In this document: piece after piece, positions 1 through 13,600 of the stretch | Layout: the number at the start of each line of letters is the position of its first letter | Numbering within the stretch: the stretch's first letter is position 1 | From: Brachyhypopomus gauderio | Lineage: Eukaryota; Chordata; Actinopteri; Gymnotiformes; Hypopomidae | Direction of reading: 5' to 3' | NCBI RefSeq assembly: GCF_052324685.1 | Contig: NC_135222.1 | Span: 12,287,373 to 12,351,372 of the forward strand | Length of the DNA stretch: 64,000 nucleotides | The notes under the pieces: generated by a model | Told to the model about the DNA's origin: nothing | The model's database searches: none | The model's input: only the letters and a program-made list of their open reading frames with translations | Made by a program: the position numbers and the translations under genes

Positions 1-43
1 TTTCCACAATATTAGGGACATCCAGTATTAATGGCACTCCATA

Positions 44-772
44 ATGGACAATCATAATCTAACCACTCTTGATGACCTGGTATCACACTACAATACTGGG
101 CTCCATTCTGTACTCGATTCCCTGGCTCCACTCAAAACTAAATCCATCTCATTTTCCCGTTCAGCCCCCTGGTTTACACCCGAACTTCGGCTCATGAAGG
201 CCAAAGGACGGCAACTTGAGCGGCTCCAAAAGAAAACTGGACTTTCTGTTCATAAAGACATGTATAAAGATCATATGCTACATTATAAGGACTATATTTC
301 ACAAAGTAAATCTAGTTATTACACTGACATAATCCATTCAAATGAAGGTAATTCTAAGTCACAATTCTCACTGTACAAAAGAATTACTCAAGCCCCGGAC
401 TCTCTTCCATCTCATCTGCAATCAGTTGATTTTTGTAACTCACTAATGTCATATTTCAATGAAAAAATCAGTAAAATTCACCATAATCTTAGTTCACAAT
501 CAACTTCCAGGTTTACCTCAGATTTCTCTCCTCCTGCTCTTTCTTTCTCTCTCTTTCATCTTCCTTCCATCTCTGAAATCTCAGACATCATCCTGAAGCT
601 TAAGCCATCTACCTGTCAATTAGACCCCATCCCCTCAGTACTAGTAAAAACCTGTCTTCCCCCACTGGTTCCTATCATTTCTTCCATTATCCACTCCTCT
701 TTCCACTGGAACTGTTCCTGCTTCTTTAAAAACACTCCAATTCTAAAAAAAACCTGGTGCAGATCCAACTAA
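44..772 (+). pseudogene. LINE pol fragment, pre-RT linker
   Basis: An open stretch of 242 codons with the motif SAPWFTPELR and a lysine/tyrosine-rich segment, typical of the region between endonuclease and RT in fish L2-like elements. The frame is lost at 772, about 94 bases before the LTR insertion, so the original pol is broken independently of that insertion. No catalytic motif lies in this piece. Confidence 0.75.
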
Positions 773-865
773 TTTTAATAATCTACGATTTCTAATCTAC
801 CCTTCATTTCCAAAATTTTAGAAAAAATAGTAGCATCTCAACTACATACTTGCTTATCATATAAC

Positions 866-1161
866 TGTGACGATGGGTGCGGCGAGAAGGACGAGACACA
901 GAATCCCTCGATAGCAGCGAAAGTCACAAAAGTACGCGAAAGTACGTGTTGACGTAGACAACGACGAGCACAGGACACTGCGCGAGCGCACATTAAATAG
1001 ACAGACCACATTAGCCGCACGTAATTACGAGACGATTCACAGGTGAGACACATTATTCACACGACATAACCCTCACCACGAAGTCCCACTGACGCAGACA
1101 AAGCACGTGGACAACGTATACACACGCCCAAAAGGGAGGGGCCGGGGTCCTCAACGTGACA
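866..1161 (-). repeat. 3' LTR of the short LTR element
   Basis: 296 bp. Shares both ends and most of its length with 2245-2581 but lacks about 41 bp in the part corresponding to 2306-2360, so the two LTRs differ by an internal deletion. Confidence 0.85.
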
Positions 1162-1180
1162 GACGCCCCCTCCAAGGGCA

Positions 1181-2218
1181 CTACCCGTCCCGGGGTGCTG
1201 GCGCAGCGCGGCTGGCGGACATGCCTGGTGCCGCGCAGTCAGTCCTCCCCCTCGGTGGGCCGTAGGGCATTCCCCCTTCTCCTCTCGATCGCCCCCTGGA
1301 GCCGGCAGTGTGGTCTTCTTCCTCCGTCTCCATCGCCTCACTGCCCTGGCTCCAGCTCATGGGCTGTTCCGGGCTGCCACCCTGGGAGCAGTCCATCCGT
1401 TCTCCTCCGGAGCGATCGGAGGACGGGGTCCATCTCCCTTTCACCGTTCCACCAGAACACTCAGAGGGGGGCGGACTGCCCTCTTCCTTCGAGTATAGTT
1501 CACTGTCCGTGCACTCAGAAACGCCCGAGCGCACGGACAGAGGACGATCGTCTTCCTCAGGTCCTTCTTCCTCCCCGTAGTCAGCGGGGTCGGCGGAGCA
1601 CTCAGAGGGCGGGTAGTCCTCCTCCTCGTCCCCTTCCTCCTCCTCTACGACGGAAGAGGGGTTTACGGGTGGAGGGAGGTATTCCTCCTCTTCGGACTCC
1701 TCCTCCTCTTCTTCCCCGTAGTCCACTGTGGACGCGTCGTCCAGCGACGGGGGGTCGGTTTCCACCCCTTCCCCACCGTAGTCAACGGTGGAGGCATTGC
1801 ACAGTGACGGAAGGTATGCCCCCTCCTCCTCGTCCTGCTCCTCCTCGGAGTCCCCTTCCCCAAACTCGTTCTCCGGGGTGGACTCCGTGACGCAGAACAC
1901 ACTGGGACCCACCTCCGGAGGCGAGAGGGCGCGTGCTGGCGGGGGGCGTTGCTGCCGCTCACGCCAAATCCGCACAGCAGCCTGGCGGTAGTCCTCCGCC
2001 AACTCGGGATACGCGGTTTCCCGCGCCGCGCACAGCATATACACGCACAGCGGCTCTTGCTGCAGCTGCTCGGGAGTCGGCATGGTGGTGTTGCATGGAT
2101 CCTCCTCGAGCTGCGCCTGAGCCGGCGGAACTTCGCGGCGTGGGAGAGAGGACGAAGAGCGGTGAAGCCGCTTACCGGGCTTCTTCCCCTTCTTGGGCTT
2201 CATTCTGTAGCCTGGCAT
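1181..2218 (-). CDS. Gag-like acidic protein of the short LTR element
   Basis: An open frame of 345 codons fills the internal region. I place the start at 2218 (MPGYRMKPKKGKK), the first ATG inside the internal region; an in-frame ATG at 2278 lies inside the LTR. The N-terminus is strongly basic (KPKKGKKPGKR), the middle (roughly residues 110-260) is very rich in Glu/Asp with repeats of the type STVDYGEE, and the C-terminus is Ser/Arg/Gly-rich. There is no zinc knuckle, protease or RT. A gag-like role is inferred only from position between LTRs; it may be a repeat-encoded protein with no function. The frame being open suggests recent activity or selection. Confidence 0.55.
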   Translation of the reverse strand: MPGYRMKPKKGKKPGKRLHRSSSSLPRREVPPAQAQLEEDPCNTTMPTPEQLQQEPLCVYMLCAARETAYPELAEDYRQAAVRIWRERQQRPPPARALSPPEVGPSVFCVTESTPENEFGEGDSEEEQDEEEGAYLPSLCNASTVDYGGEGVETDPPSLDDASTVDYGEEEEEESEEEEYLPPPVNPSSVVEEEEGDEEEDYPPSECSADPADYGEEEGPEEDDRPLSVRSGVSECTDSELYSKEEGSPPPSECSGGTVKGRWTPSSDRSGGERMDCSQGGSPEQPMSWSQGSEAMETEEEDHTAGSRGRSRGEGGMPYGPPRGRTDCAAPGMSASRAAPAPRDG

Positions 2219-2244
2219 AGTGTCTCGTAGCTGGCTCGTCGTTC

Positions 2245-2581
2245 TGTGACGATGGGTGCGGCGAGAAGGACGAGACACAGAATCCCTCGATAGCAGCGAA
2301 AGTCACTTTTAATTTTAACAGGTATTGCGCAACAGCGCACAGAGAACGATAAACACAGACTGTACGTGTAGACTTAGACAACGACGAGCACAGGACACTG
2401 CGCGAGCGCACATTAAATAGACAGACCACATTAGCCCCACGTAATTACAAGACAATTCACAGGTGAGACACATTATTCACACGACATAACCCTCACCACG
2501 AAGTCCCACTAACGCAGACAAAGCACGTGGACAACGTATACACACGCCCAAAAGGGAGGGGCCGGGGTCCTCAACGTGACA
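2245..2581 (-). repeat. 5' LTR of the short LTR element
   Basis: 337 bp, the 5' LTR in the element's orientation. It is close in length to the solo LTR at 33814-34140 (327 bp). Confidence 0.85.
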
Positions 2582-2977
2582 ATAACAACCTGTATGAACA
2601 GTTCCAATCTGCTTTCCGGCCTTTCCATAGCACAGAAACTGTTATGATAAAAGTCACCAATGACCTCCTTATAGCAGCTGACTCCGGCTCACTCTCCATC
2701 CTTATCCTACTAGACCTAAGTGCAGCATTCACACCATCTGTCACACCACCCTCCTCAATAGAATTTCTTCCATTGGTATCACTCAGACTCCCCTAAGTTG
2801 GTTCAAATCATATCTTTCCTGTCGCACACAGTTTATTCAACTTAAATCATTTACATCTCAGCCCTCTACTGTTGCTTCAGGTGTGCCTCAGGGCTCCGTC
2901 TTGGGGCCCCTTCTTTTTATCATTTACCTTCTTCCCCTTGGCCAAATCTTTCGTAGACACCACATTAGTTTCCACGG

Positions 2978-3721
2978 ATGACGGATGACACCCAGCTCTA
3001 TTTCTCCTGCAAACCCACTCTCAACATCTCACTCACCTCCCTTACTGATTGTTTAACAGACATAAAATCCTGGTTTTCTGCGAATCTCCTAAAATTAAAC
3101 AGTGATAAAACCGAGGTTCTGCTCGTTGGCACTAAAACAGCATTATCCAAAACCAACAGTCTGTCTATTAATATTGACAATTCTTCTGTTGCCCCCTCAA
3201 CTCTGGTAAAGAGTTTGGGTGTCATCCTCGACACTACCCTATCATTCCAATCCCATATCAATAACATTACTTGGTCTGCCTACTTTCACCTACGAAATAT
3301 CAGTTGTCTCTGCTCATCTCTTACTCCACACGCCACTGCCATTCTTGTTCATAGTCTCGTCACTTCCCGTTTAGATTATTGTAACTCTCTTCTTTTTGGT
3401 CTTCCACATAAATCTCTCAATAAGCTTCAACTGGTTCAAAACTCTGCTGCCCGTATCATCACTAGAAGTCCTTTTTTCCACCATATCACTCCTGTTCTGT
3501 CACAGCTTCACTGGCTCCCGGTCAAGTTTCGCATAGATTACAAAATCCTTCTTCTCACTTTCAAGGCCATCCATAATCTTGCTCCAATCTATCTTTCTAA
3601 TCTTCTCACTGTTGCTACTCCCTCTCGCTCTCTTAGATCTTCCTCATCTATACACCTTGCAATACCCTGTTCCCGTCTTGCCACCATAGGGAGCAGAGCT
3701 TTTAGTCGCTCTGCTCCGTGA
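2978..3721 (+). pseudogene. LINE reverse transcriptase C-terminal part
   Basis: 247 codons open. The start covers the RT active-site region: the catalytic pair survives in TDDTQLY, but the YA that normally precede it are replaced and the upstream frame (2587-2977) is shifted, so no functional RT can be made. Further along are LDYCNSLL and [13 protein letters not shown], hallmarks of the L2/CR1-like RT tail. Confidence 0.8.
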
Positions 3722-3916
3722 CTTTGGAATTCTCTGATCTACGGAACACAAGCTCTCTCAATCAGTTCAAATCCTCACTTAAAGCTTACATTACCTTACA
3801 TTGCCAAATGTAAGTGTGAATTTGCTTCTGTTGTATTATAGTTTAAACTGTTTTAAATTGTTTTATTGCTGTGTTGTCTAAGGTGTCCTTGAGTGTCAGA
3901 AAGGCGCCTATGAAAT

Positions 3917-3921
3917 AAAAT

Positions 3922-3956
<35 letters not shown>
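3917..3956 (+). repeat. (TTA)n microsatellite
   Basis: About 13 uninterrupted TTA units forming the 3' tail of the L2-type LINE. Confidence 0.9.
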
Positions 3957-4190
3957 GTGTAATCACATAGCAAAATAGTATAAGAACCATAGTCTGTGAA
4001 GGGGGTAGCTCTCTCTTGCAAACGCTCTTGAGTGTATGTAACAGAGATCTCTGGATCAATTCATCTTTCTGTCTTTTGTTTTTAATAAACTTTGTATTTA
4101 CTTTGATACCTTACCCAAATGCTTTTGAGTGTTCTTGCTCACCATTAAGGTTCAAAATTTCAATGACACCACACCAGGGAGTTTTATGTA
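3957..4190 (+). other. Possible LTR-like segment
   Basis: Contains a late-promoter-like stretch (GTATAAGAAC near 3978) and, about 105 bases on, AATAAA near 4085 in T-rich sequence, the arrangement of an R-U5 region. No paired LTR or target duplication was found, so this is weak. Confidence 0.25.
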
Positions 4191-4282
4191 AGGCCACTCC
4201 TGCATGACTCACCACAGGCAACTCCAGAATGGAATGAAGTCCAGCCTGTCTTGAGAGGGTTTCAGAGCACACTATGTGTCTA

Positions 4283-5878
<1,596 letters not shown>

Positions 5879-5880
5879 TA

Positions 5881-6490
5881 GGTGAGCCCAACTATATCTA
5901 GTTGGTATATCTCAGACTTAGGCACCAGCTCAGGCTCATTTACAATCAGAGAGGTCACGTTGCATGTTTCAAGAGGCAGTTATAGTAACTGAGGATTAGA
6001 ATGACATGGTCGATCCACATTGTACCAGACCCCTATTACTGCCCCTCCAACAGGTGGTGTAACTGGACACTTATGCTTGGAGGGGTGGAGAGGTGGGGCT
6101 TTGGGAAGGGGGATGGTTGTGTTTGTGATGGTAGTACTGTGATATAGTATAGTTTTTTAAACTGAAATACTACTTATATAATGTTTGCACATACATTTGT
6201 ACAAATTTTATTAGCAAAGGTTTATCACATTACAACAGAATCACTGCAGAACCATTACAAGCATTGTAGAAATGTCAAATATGTTTTACAGTGTATTATG
6301 TATTTTACAGAACATTGTATATTAATGTGGCACACCATATAAGTCAACCACATTAGGTTTGCATAAGTTTAAGGCAATACAAGGAAACTGAATTTCATTT
6401 TCACTAAATTGTTGGGTATATGACATGGTCAGTGAAGACATATGCTTTTAGGTTTACTCCAAAAAAATGTTAAGGGTGTCTTTTAGTGGT
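5881..6490. other. Downstream flank of IFI44-like copy A
   Basis: A/T-rich sequence without a recognisable gene or repeat; I see only short homopolymers. Confidence 0.4.
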
Positions 6491-6496
6491 TTTATT
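6491..6496 (-). terminator. Polyadenylation signal, IFI44-like copy A
   Basis: AATAAA on the minus strand, 80 nt downstream of the stop codon at 6576. Confidence 0.5.
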
Positions 6497-6575
6497 ACAT
6501 TTTGCTATAATGTGAACAAGTTTAAAATACAATTTTAAAGGTTACAGAAACCCAGGATGATGAAGCAACCAATTA

Positions 6576-9500
6576 CTAATCAAAGGAAGAGGTGCTTCTC
6601 CTCAGTGCATCATTGGCTATGTTCACAATCTGGTCAAGTGCCTTGAGAATCAGGATGTCCATGTCATCATCTGTGTCAATCTCCTCATGGTAGTTCTTCA
6701 CAGGGAAAATATGGTTCATAGGGACACCAAGGCAGTTACTACACTCTTGCATCTGGAATAAAAGATCATGCATCATCAGAAAAATCACTTTTGATTATAA
6801 ATAATTTCCTAAACACACTTAATCTAATTCAGGATGAATATGTACGAAAAATGCTCAGAAGAAATTATGCAGGGAGAACATGCACTTTTACACAGACAGT
6901 AGTCAGACTGGAAAAAACCCTGCATCACTGGAGATATAAAGCAGTAGTGCTAACCACTACTCTTGCTGCACTTAAACATAAAAACAGCAAGGGTATAAAC
7001 AATAAGTGACAATCACTAATTCCAGGTGAGTCACACAGCACAGCCCAAGGAACCACAATACCCAGAATTCCCAGCAACACCTACTCAGATCCAACTCTCC
7101 CGATTATTGAAACACACCTGCCCCAGCATTATCAATTCTTTATAAACAAGATGCTACCTCTCAGTTGTTGTGAAGTATTGCCAACACATTGTTTGACACA
7201 TTGTTTGATGGTTTGACCTGGTTTTTGCATGCATTTTTTCATTGGATTAGCCCAGTGTTTCTCAAAGTGTGGGGCTCGCCCCACTAATGGTGCGCATGGG
7301 TATTGCAGGTGGGGCGCAAGCAATTGGAAGAAATGAACCTTTTTAAGCCTGTCGTTTTAATGCCTGTTCATTTTGCATAAACACCGGATGTTTAAAATTT
7401 CTGCGGAACAGTGTGAACCAGGGCTAGATTCGGCCCTTTAATGAATTTGTACCAGCCCCCCGTCAAAAATTACGTTCACCACCCCCGCGTCAACAAATTA
7501 CGTTCGCCTTTGGTTTTTTGTGTTGAGGTAGTCGTCGTTGTCAGAACACCATTCTGCTAGTTCCTGAATCTCCTCCCTGTAGACTGCTTCATCCCTGATG
7601 TGGCCGAATACTGTGGTGTCAAACTTGATACTGTTGGATCTGAAGAGTGGCACACAGTTAAGGGTAAACAGGAAGAAAGGCAGGAGTCTCAGGGCACTTC
7701 CTTTTGCCAATCCAGTGTTCAGGTAGAGACTGGAGGACAGGTTGTTCAGCCTGAGAGTCTTTGTCTGTCTATATACACTACCGTTCAAAAGTTTGGGGTC
7801 ACCTAGACAATTTTGTGTTTTGCCCTGAAATCTCATACTTTTATTTATCAAATGAGTTGCAAAATGAATAGAAATATAGTCCAGACATTGACAAGGTAGA
7901 AATAATGTTTTTTTTTATTTGAAATAATTTTCTACTTTAAACTTTGCTTTCGTCAAAGAATGCTCCCTTAGCAGCAATTACAGCATTGCAGACCTTTGGC
8001 ATTCTAGCTGTTAATTTGCTGAGGTAATCTGGAGAAATTTCACCCCATGCTTCCAGAAGCCGCTCCCACAAGTTTGGTTGGGTTGATGGGCACTTTTTTC
8101 GTACCATACGGTCAAGATGCTCCCACAACAGCTCAATGGGGTTGAGATCTGGTGACTGCGCTGGCCACTCCATTACCGATAAAACACCAGCTGCCTGCTT
8201 TGCCTGCACACCTTTGGAGGTGTGCTTTGGGTCATTGTCCTGTTGCAGGATGAAATTGGCTCCAATCAAGCACTGTCCACAGGGTATGGCATGGTGTTGC
8301 AAAATGGAATGATAGCCTTCCTTATTCAAAATCCCTTTTACCTTGTACAAATCTCCCACTTTACCAGCACCAAAGCAACCCCAGTCCATCACATTACCTC
8401 CACCATGTTTGACAGATGGTGTCAGGCACTCATCCAGCATCTTTTCAGTTGTTCTGCGTCTCACAAATGTCCATCTGTGTGATCCAAACACCTCAAACTT
8501 TGATTTGTCTGTCCATAACACTTTTTTCCAATCTTCCTCTGTCCAATGTCTGTGTTATTTTGCCCATATTAATCTTTTTCTTTTATTAGCCAGTCTCAGA
8601 TATGGCTTTTTCTTTGCCACTCTGCCCAGAAGGCCAGCATCCCGGAGTCGCCTCTTCACTGTAGATGTTGACACTGGCATTTTGCGGGTACTATTTAATG
8701 ATGCTGCCAGTTTAGGACCTGTGAGGCATCGATTTCTCAAACCTGAGACTCTAATGTACTTGCCTTCTTGCTCAGTTGTGCAGCGGGGCCTTCCACTTCT
8801 CCTTCTACTCTGGTTAGAGCCTGTCTGTGCTCTCCTCTGAAGGGAGTAGTACACACCATTGTAGGAAATCTTCTTCAGTTTCTTGGCAATGTCTCGCATG
8901 GAATAGCCTTCATTTCTCAGAACAAGAATAGACTGTCGAGTTTCAATTGAAAGTTGTCTTTTTCTGGCTATTTTGTGAGTTTAATAGAACCAACAATTGT
9001 AATGCTCCAGATTCTCAACTAGCTTAAAGGAAGGTCAGTTTTATAGCTTCTCTAATCAGTAAAACTGTTTTCAGCTGTGCTAACCTACTTGCACAAGGGT
9101 TTTCAAGGGTTTTCTAAATATCCAATAGCCTCCTTACACAGTTAGCAAACACATTAGAACCCTGGAGTGATGGTTGTTGGAAATGGGTCCCCATACATCT
9201 ATGTAGATATCAGAGGTGGGTAGGAACGCGTTACATTTAGTCCGTTACATTTACTCAAGTAGCTTTTTGGACAAAAATGTACTTGTAGGAGTAGTTTTAA
9301 TATGAAAGACTTCTACTTTTACTTGAGTAAATATGTGGTGAGAAAAACGCGACTTTTACTCCGTTACAATCGGATTTGCACCGCGCGCTACCGTTACTTT
9401 CGTTTTGTAAATAATTCGTGTTTTCAGTGAGAAGACTGACCAACGTCTCGTCACCCGAGTATGAGTGACCAATCAAATGAAGCCGGTCAATCACGTGATC

Positions 9501-10611
9501 ACATACGCAAACTTTCTCCACCGGTAGCAAGAAAGTGACAGAAAAACTTACCGAGCATCCCTGACCTCATACAGCCAATGTTTACATTACAAACGTGTAA
9601 GAGGACAGCTATATTATGCGCTGCAGGGTTGCCAAGTTTTCAAGATCACTTAAGTGAGATTTAAACCGGGTGGGGGTTGGGGTTTGGGTGGTGAATGTAA
9701 ATTGTTGACGGGGGGGGGGGGGTGTAAAATGGACACAAATTAAGTATTATATCGCGATCGATCGATCGCCGGTGGTTGGCGCCAGAGCGAACTAGTAACT
9801 CATTGAATCATAGATGTGGATCAGAGGTAAATAAACTAGATTTTTTTCGGCGTGAGAAATCGGATGTGTGGCGTGTAAGTGTGTGAAGACAGACAAATGC
9901 GTGTGTCTCACGCTCAATGCGTGAGAGTTTGCAACCTTGGCGCTGCCAATTGTGTCTGCAAACGTGTGGACATTTCAGCCTACAAGAACTCAACATCAAA
10001 TATGAGGAAACACGATGCGATAACGTTTGTATGATGTAATTATTAAATGTAACGCAGTGCAATACTAAAAACCAGTTCTCAAACTGATTGTACACACTAG
10101 CAATATAGGATGATTAAGTCTGCTACAAATTGATTCAGTTGGTGTCAAGTTGTAGCTACACGTATTGGCTGACAGTCTCATCAGTTAGTGCCTTTGTGGA
10201 ACACATTAAAGTTACACAGGCCTAATAATTAGGAACAAACAAAAATACATATTTATAATAAAAAATTTATATATATAATATTTATTTATAATACATTATT
10301 TTTATCATTAAAAGTCATTGTTTCCCATAATTCAATTTCCCATGATGTAATTTACTGACACAAGACAGTACTCATGCATTTACTCACTACTTGAGTAGCT
10401 TTTAATCAAAGTATTTGGTTCAAGTAACTGTACTTTTACTTGAGTAAAATTGTTGAATACTCTACCCACCTCTGGTAGATATTGCATTAAAAACCAGACG
10501 TTTACAGCTAGAATAGTCATTTACCACATTAATAATATATAGAGCAGGGGCACTTATATTTTTCCGCGGTCCAATTTTGGCAGATAGCTCTGACCTGAGG
10601 TCCGGGGCGGT

Positions 10612-10644
<33 letters not shown>

Positions 10645-13600
10645 GGGTGTGGGGGCGAACGTAAGTTGTTGAGCTTGGGGGGGCGGAGAACGTAACACTC
10701 GTCACGGAGTGTTTTTTCAGTAGCCCTGAAATAAATGCTCCGGTTTAAAATTTAGTCTCCCGTAAAAATAAAAAAATATTTTTGGCATTTGGGTCCGTAT
10801 CCAGTTAATCAGGAATGTGATTGGGTCCCCATTTGGTGACCCCTGATATAGAGTGTATTTTTGATGCATTTAATGTTAGCTAAATTGAAAAAAAAACTGC
10901 TTTTCTTTCAAAAATAAGAACATTTCTAAGTGACCCCAAACTTTTGAACGGTAGTATATGTCTTGTCTTTGTACCAGTTGACTGCTGGTTATTGCTTCCT
11001 TAATTTGCATTAGTTCACGGGTTTTGAGTTTGTGCACTTTATCCATTAAGTCCTCCATTTTCCCTGAGACTGCTGTGATTGCTTCCTTCTTCTTTTGCAC
11101 TCCCTTGCCCATCATATAATGACTACTAAGGAGCGAAATCTGGTGAGACACTAAGCCTCGCAATGGGCTCATGATACCGTTTTAAGATGGAATCTCTTAG
11201 TAGAAATGCAATAGACATTATTACCTTCTCTTTTATCTTCTTGCTGGTGTAGACCTTCCGTAAATCCTCTTTAACTAGTGGACAAGCTTCATCCACTCGC
11301 GTCATGATGATTACTTGAGGCATTTCTGAGCAACATGATAAGTAACATCTGAACATGATGTTGAATCCACTCAATACTTTTTCCCAGTAATAACTTTTTC
11401 TTAAACACATGAAAGATTCTAATCAATAATATCAATATATCTTCCTTACCCAATTCAGTTGCCTTCTCACGAATGTATCTAATCTTTTCAATGACCTTAT
11501 TGTCCATACGTGATATTTTGTCTGCCCCTATGATGTTTACCAGGCAGTACGTCTGATCACCAAGACTGGGGACATGTCTGTCATGGTCCTTTGAGGTTGA
11601 GGGGTTTGCAGGATTAAACTGAACATGTGAGGGGAAGAAACACCAAATATTAGTCACATTGTAGGATTAATATTCAAAGAGTGGCTCTAGGTCAGGGATG
11701 GGCAACTGGCGGCCCGCGGGCCGTGTCCTCACTCAGTGCGGCCCACAAATAGATCAATAATAATTTAATAATTAAAAGAAAAAAAAAACGATAGAGCAGG
11801 ACTTTTTTGTTCTTGTTACGTAGGGCTATGTCCCCCTCTCCCGTGTCGGTGTTGTTCCTTGCCCGGTTATCCCGCCCTGCGTGTCTGTTGCCCTGGTTTC
11901 CCTCTGTCTGCCACGCACGTGTCGTCATTGTGTTAAATTGTGTCTAGTTTAGTCCTGTGTACTTGTATTTCTGTGTTTCGCCCGTTGTCGGTTATTTGTG
12001 GTTTGTTCGGTTTTGTGGATTACACCATGTAACAATTTTCAAAAAATATTTTGTTCCCAGTTGTTAAGTGTGTTTTCCTGATTGTTTGTACCCTAAATAA
12101 ATAGAAAAACATTATTATTTCCTGTAAACTTTGCTTTTGTGGTCAGCACAATGATATTTTGAAATTAATCTATTTTTAAGGATATTCGCCATATTTCAAG
12201 ATACTTAAGAAGCTTCTGGAATTGTGAGAACTATCAAGAAGTTTCTAGAACTCTCCAGAATTATCTAGAACTTTCTGGGACTGTACAGAATTGTAGGTAG
12301 CTGTATAACTACAGTTATATAGGGCCACTATAGCCCTTCCTGAGAGATGGAGAGACATGATCTAATTGATTGGGATTGCATAGTAAGTGGGCAACAGCCA
12401 TCACAGACAAAGGGGAATTGACCTAGATAGACAGGTGTGAATTCAATATCTATTCAGATTCTGATAACGACAGTATTCACACTTCACCCCAAACCCATTA
12501 CAGGAGGAGCTTAGGAAGGACCACTACTTTCAAATGTATATATTATGTGTTACTCTGCTACATTGGGTGATCAATCGTGCTCTGCTGAATCCTCAGTACA
12601 CTCTTGTACTTTGATACTGCATGGAATAAAGATTGACAATTTTTATCGAGTTTGGAGGGACATCCTTTTCCCTTACAGTACACAGCAACTTAGTCAATTT
12701 AGATGACATCAAGAGGTTGCATACATCCAGCAGACGCATTTTGCTATGTAGGCCTATGTGGCCATTTTATAAAGACAAGAGTGAAAAAGTACTCTGCTGG
12801 TGTCAAATGGTGTCATTCCTGATGGGCTTCTAAGGTGGTTTTACTAAGTATCTTTGCTTTATTTGCCTTTGGGACAGCCGGGATACTAAAGCGCACTATC
12901 ACAGGCGGGACTGGCCTCAGTGGACAGAGTTCACTGTGAGGAAGAACAATGTAAAGTGGGAGCCACTGGTGGACCCACACAAGGTGCTGATGCCAAGACT
13001 ACACATCAAGTTGGGGCTCATAAAACAATTTGTCAGGGCTCTAGATAAGGAGTCGAGAGCTTTCAATTACCTCCAAGATCTTTTCCCTAAGCTGTCTGAA
13101 GCAAAGATCAAAGCTGGTGTCTTCGTTGGACCACAAATCAAGAAGATCATAGAGTGCAGTGAATTTCCCAAGAAGCTGAATAGGAAGGAGAGAGCAGCTT
13201 GGAACAGTTTTGTCACAGTGGTTCGCGGCTTCCTAGGCAATCATAAAGATGAAAACTATGTACTGGTTCAGACTCTGATAAAGAACTATGCTGCAATGGG
13301 CTGCAGGATGTCACTCAAAATCCACATCCTTGATGCTCATCTTGATAAGTTCAAAGAGAACATGGGAGTTTATTCAGAGGAGCAAGGCGAGCGCTTCCAC
13401 CAAGACATAATGAACTTCGAACGCGGTTACCAAGGACAATATAACGAGAACATGATGGGCGACTCTACTTGGGGACTGATTCTTGAAACTGATTTGCAGT
13501 ATAGTCATAAATCTCGGAAAACCACACACTTCTGAACAGTTTTTGGTAATCTGTGTAAATTTGCAATGCCTATAGTGTTCTTAGTCTGTCTGTATAAATG

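Larger units (their letters stand above)
866..2581 (-). mobile_element. Short non-autonomous LTR retrotransposon (1716 bp)
   Basis: Two direct repeats, 866-1161 and 2245-2581, each bounded by TG...CA when read on the minus strand, flank a 1.08 kb internal region. A perfect 5-bp target duplication ATAAC is at 861-865 and 2582-2586, inside the LINE. The internal region has one minus-strand ORF and no RT, integrase or protease motif. Just inside the 5' LTR (minus-strand reading from 2244) is GACGAGCCAGC, which resembles a tRNA-Arg primer site by memory of that tRNA; just before the 3' LTR is the purine stretch GGAGGGGGCG. The same LTR occurs alone at 33814-34140. Confidence 0.9.
1..3956 (+). mobile_element. 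L2-type LINE, 3' part, split by an LTR element
   Basis: Non-LTR retrotransposon remnant running off the left edge. Before the 866-2581 insertion lies the linker between endonuclease and reverse transcriptase; after it the RT resumes (LLDLSAAF near 2716, GVPQGS near 2882, DDTQL near 2987) and continues to an RVQN-like/LHWLP C-terminal region. It ends with a (TTA) run after an AATAAA at 3914, the usual L2-type microsatellite tail. Several frameshifts make it inactive. L2 assignment rests on recognition of the C-terminal RT block and tail. Confidence 0.85.
7776..10956 (-). mobile_element. Tc1/mariner element carrying nested hAT insertions
   Basis: Left end CACTACCGTTCAAAAG at 7776 and its inverted copy ending at 10956, flanked by TA (7774-7775 and 10957-10958). 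Full length is 3181 bp; removing the two hAT inserts and their duplicated 8-mers leaves about 1.6 kb, a normal Tc1 size. It lies in the last intron of IFI44-like copy A. Confidence 0.93.

Noticed and set aside
1156-1890. Plus-strand 244-codon frame inside the short LTR element
   Set aside because: Antisense shadow of the acidic minus-strand ORF; its proline/arginine/serine composition follows from reading GAG/GAA repeats backwards.
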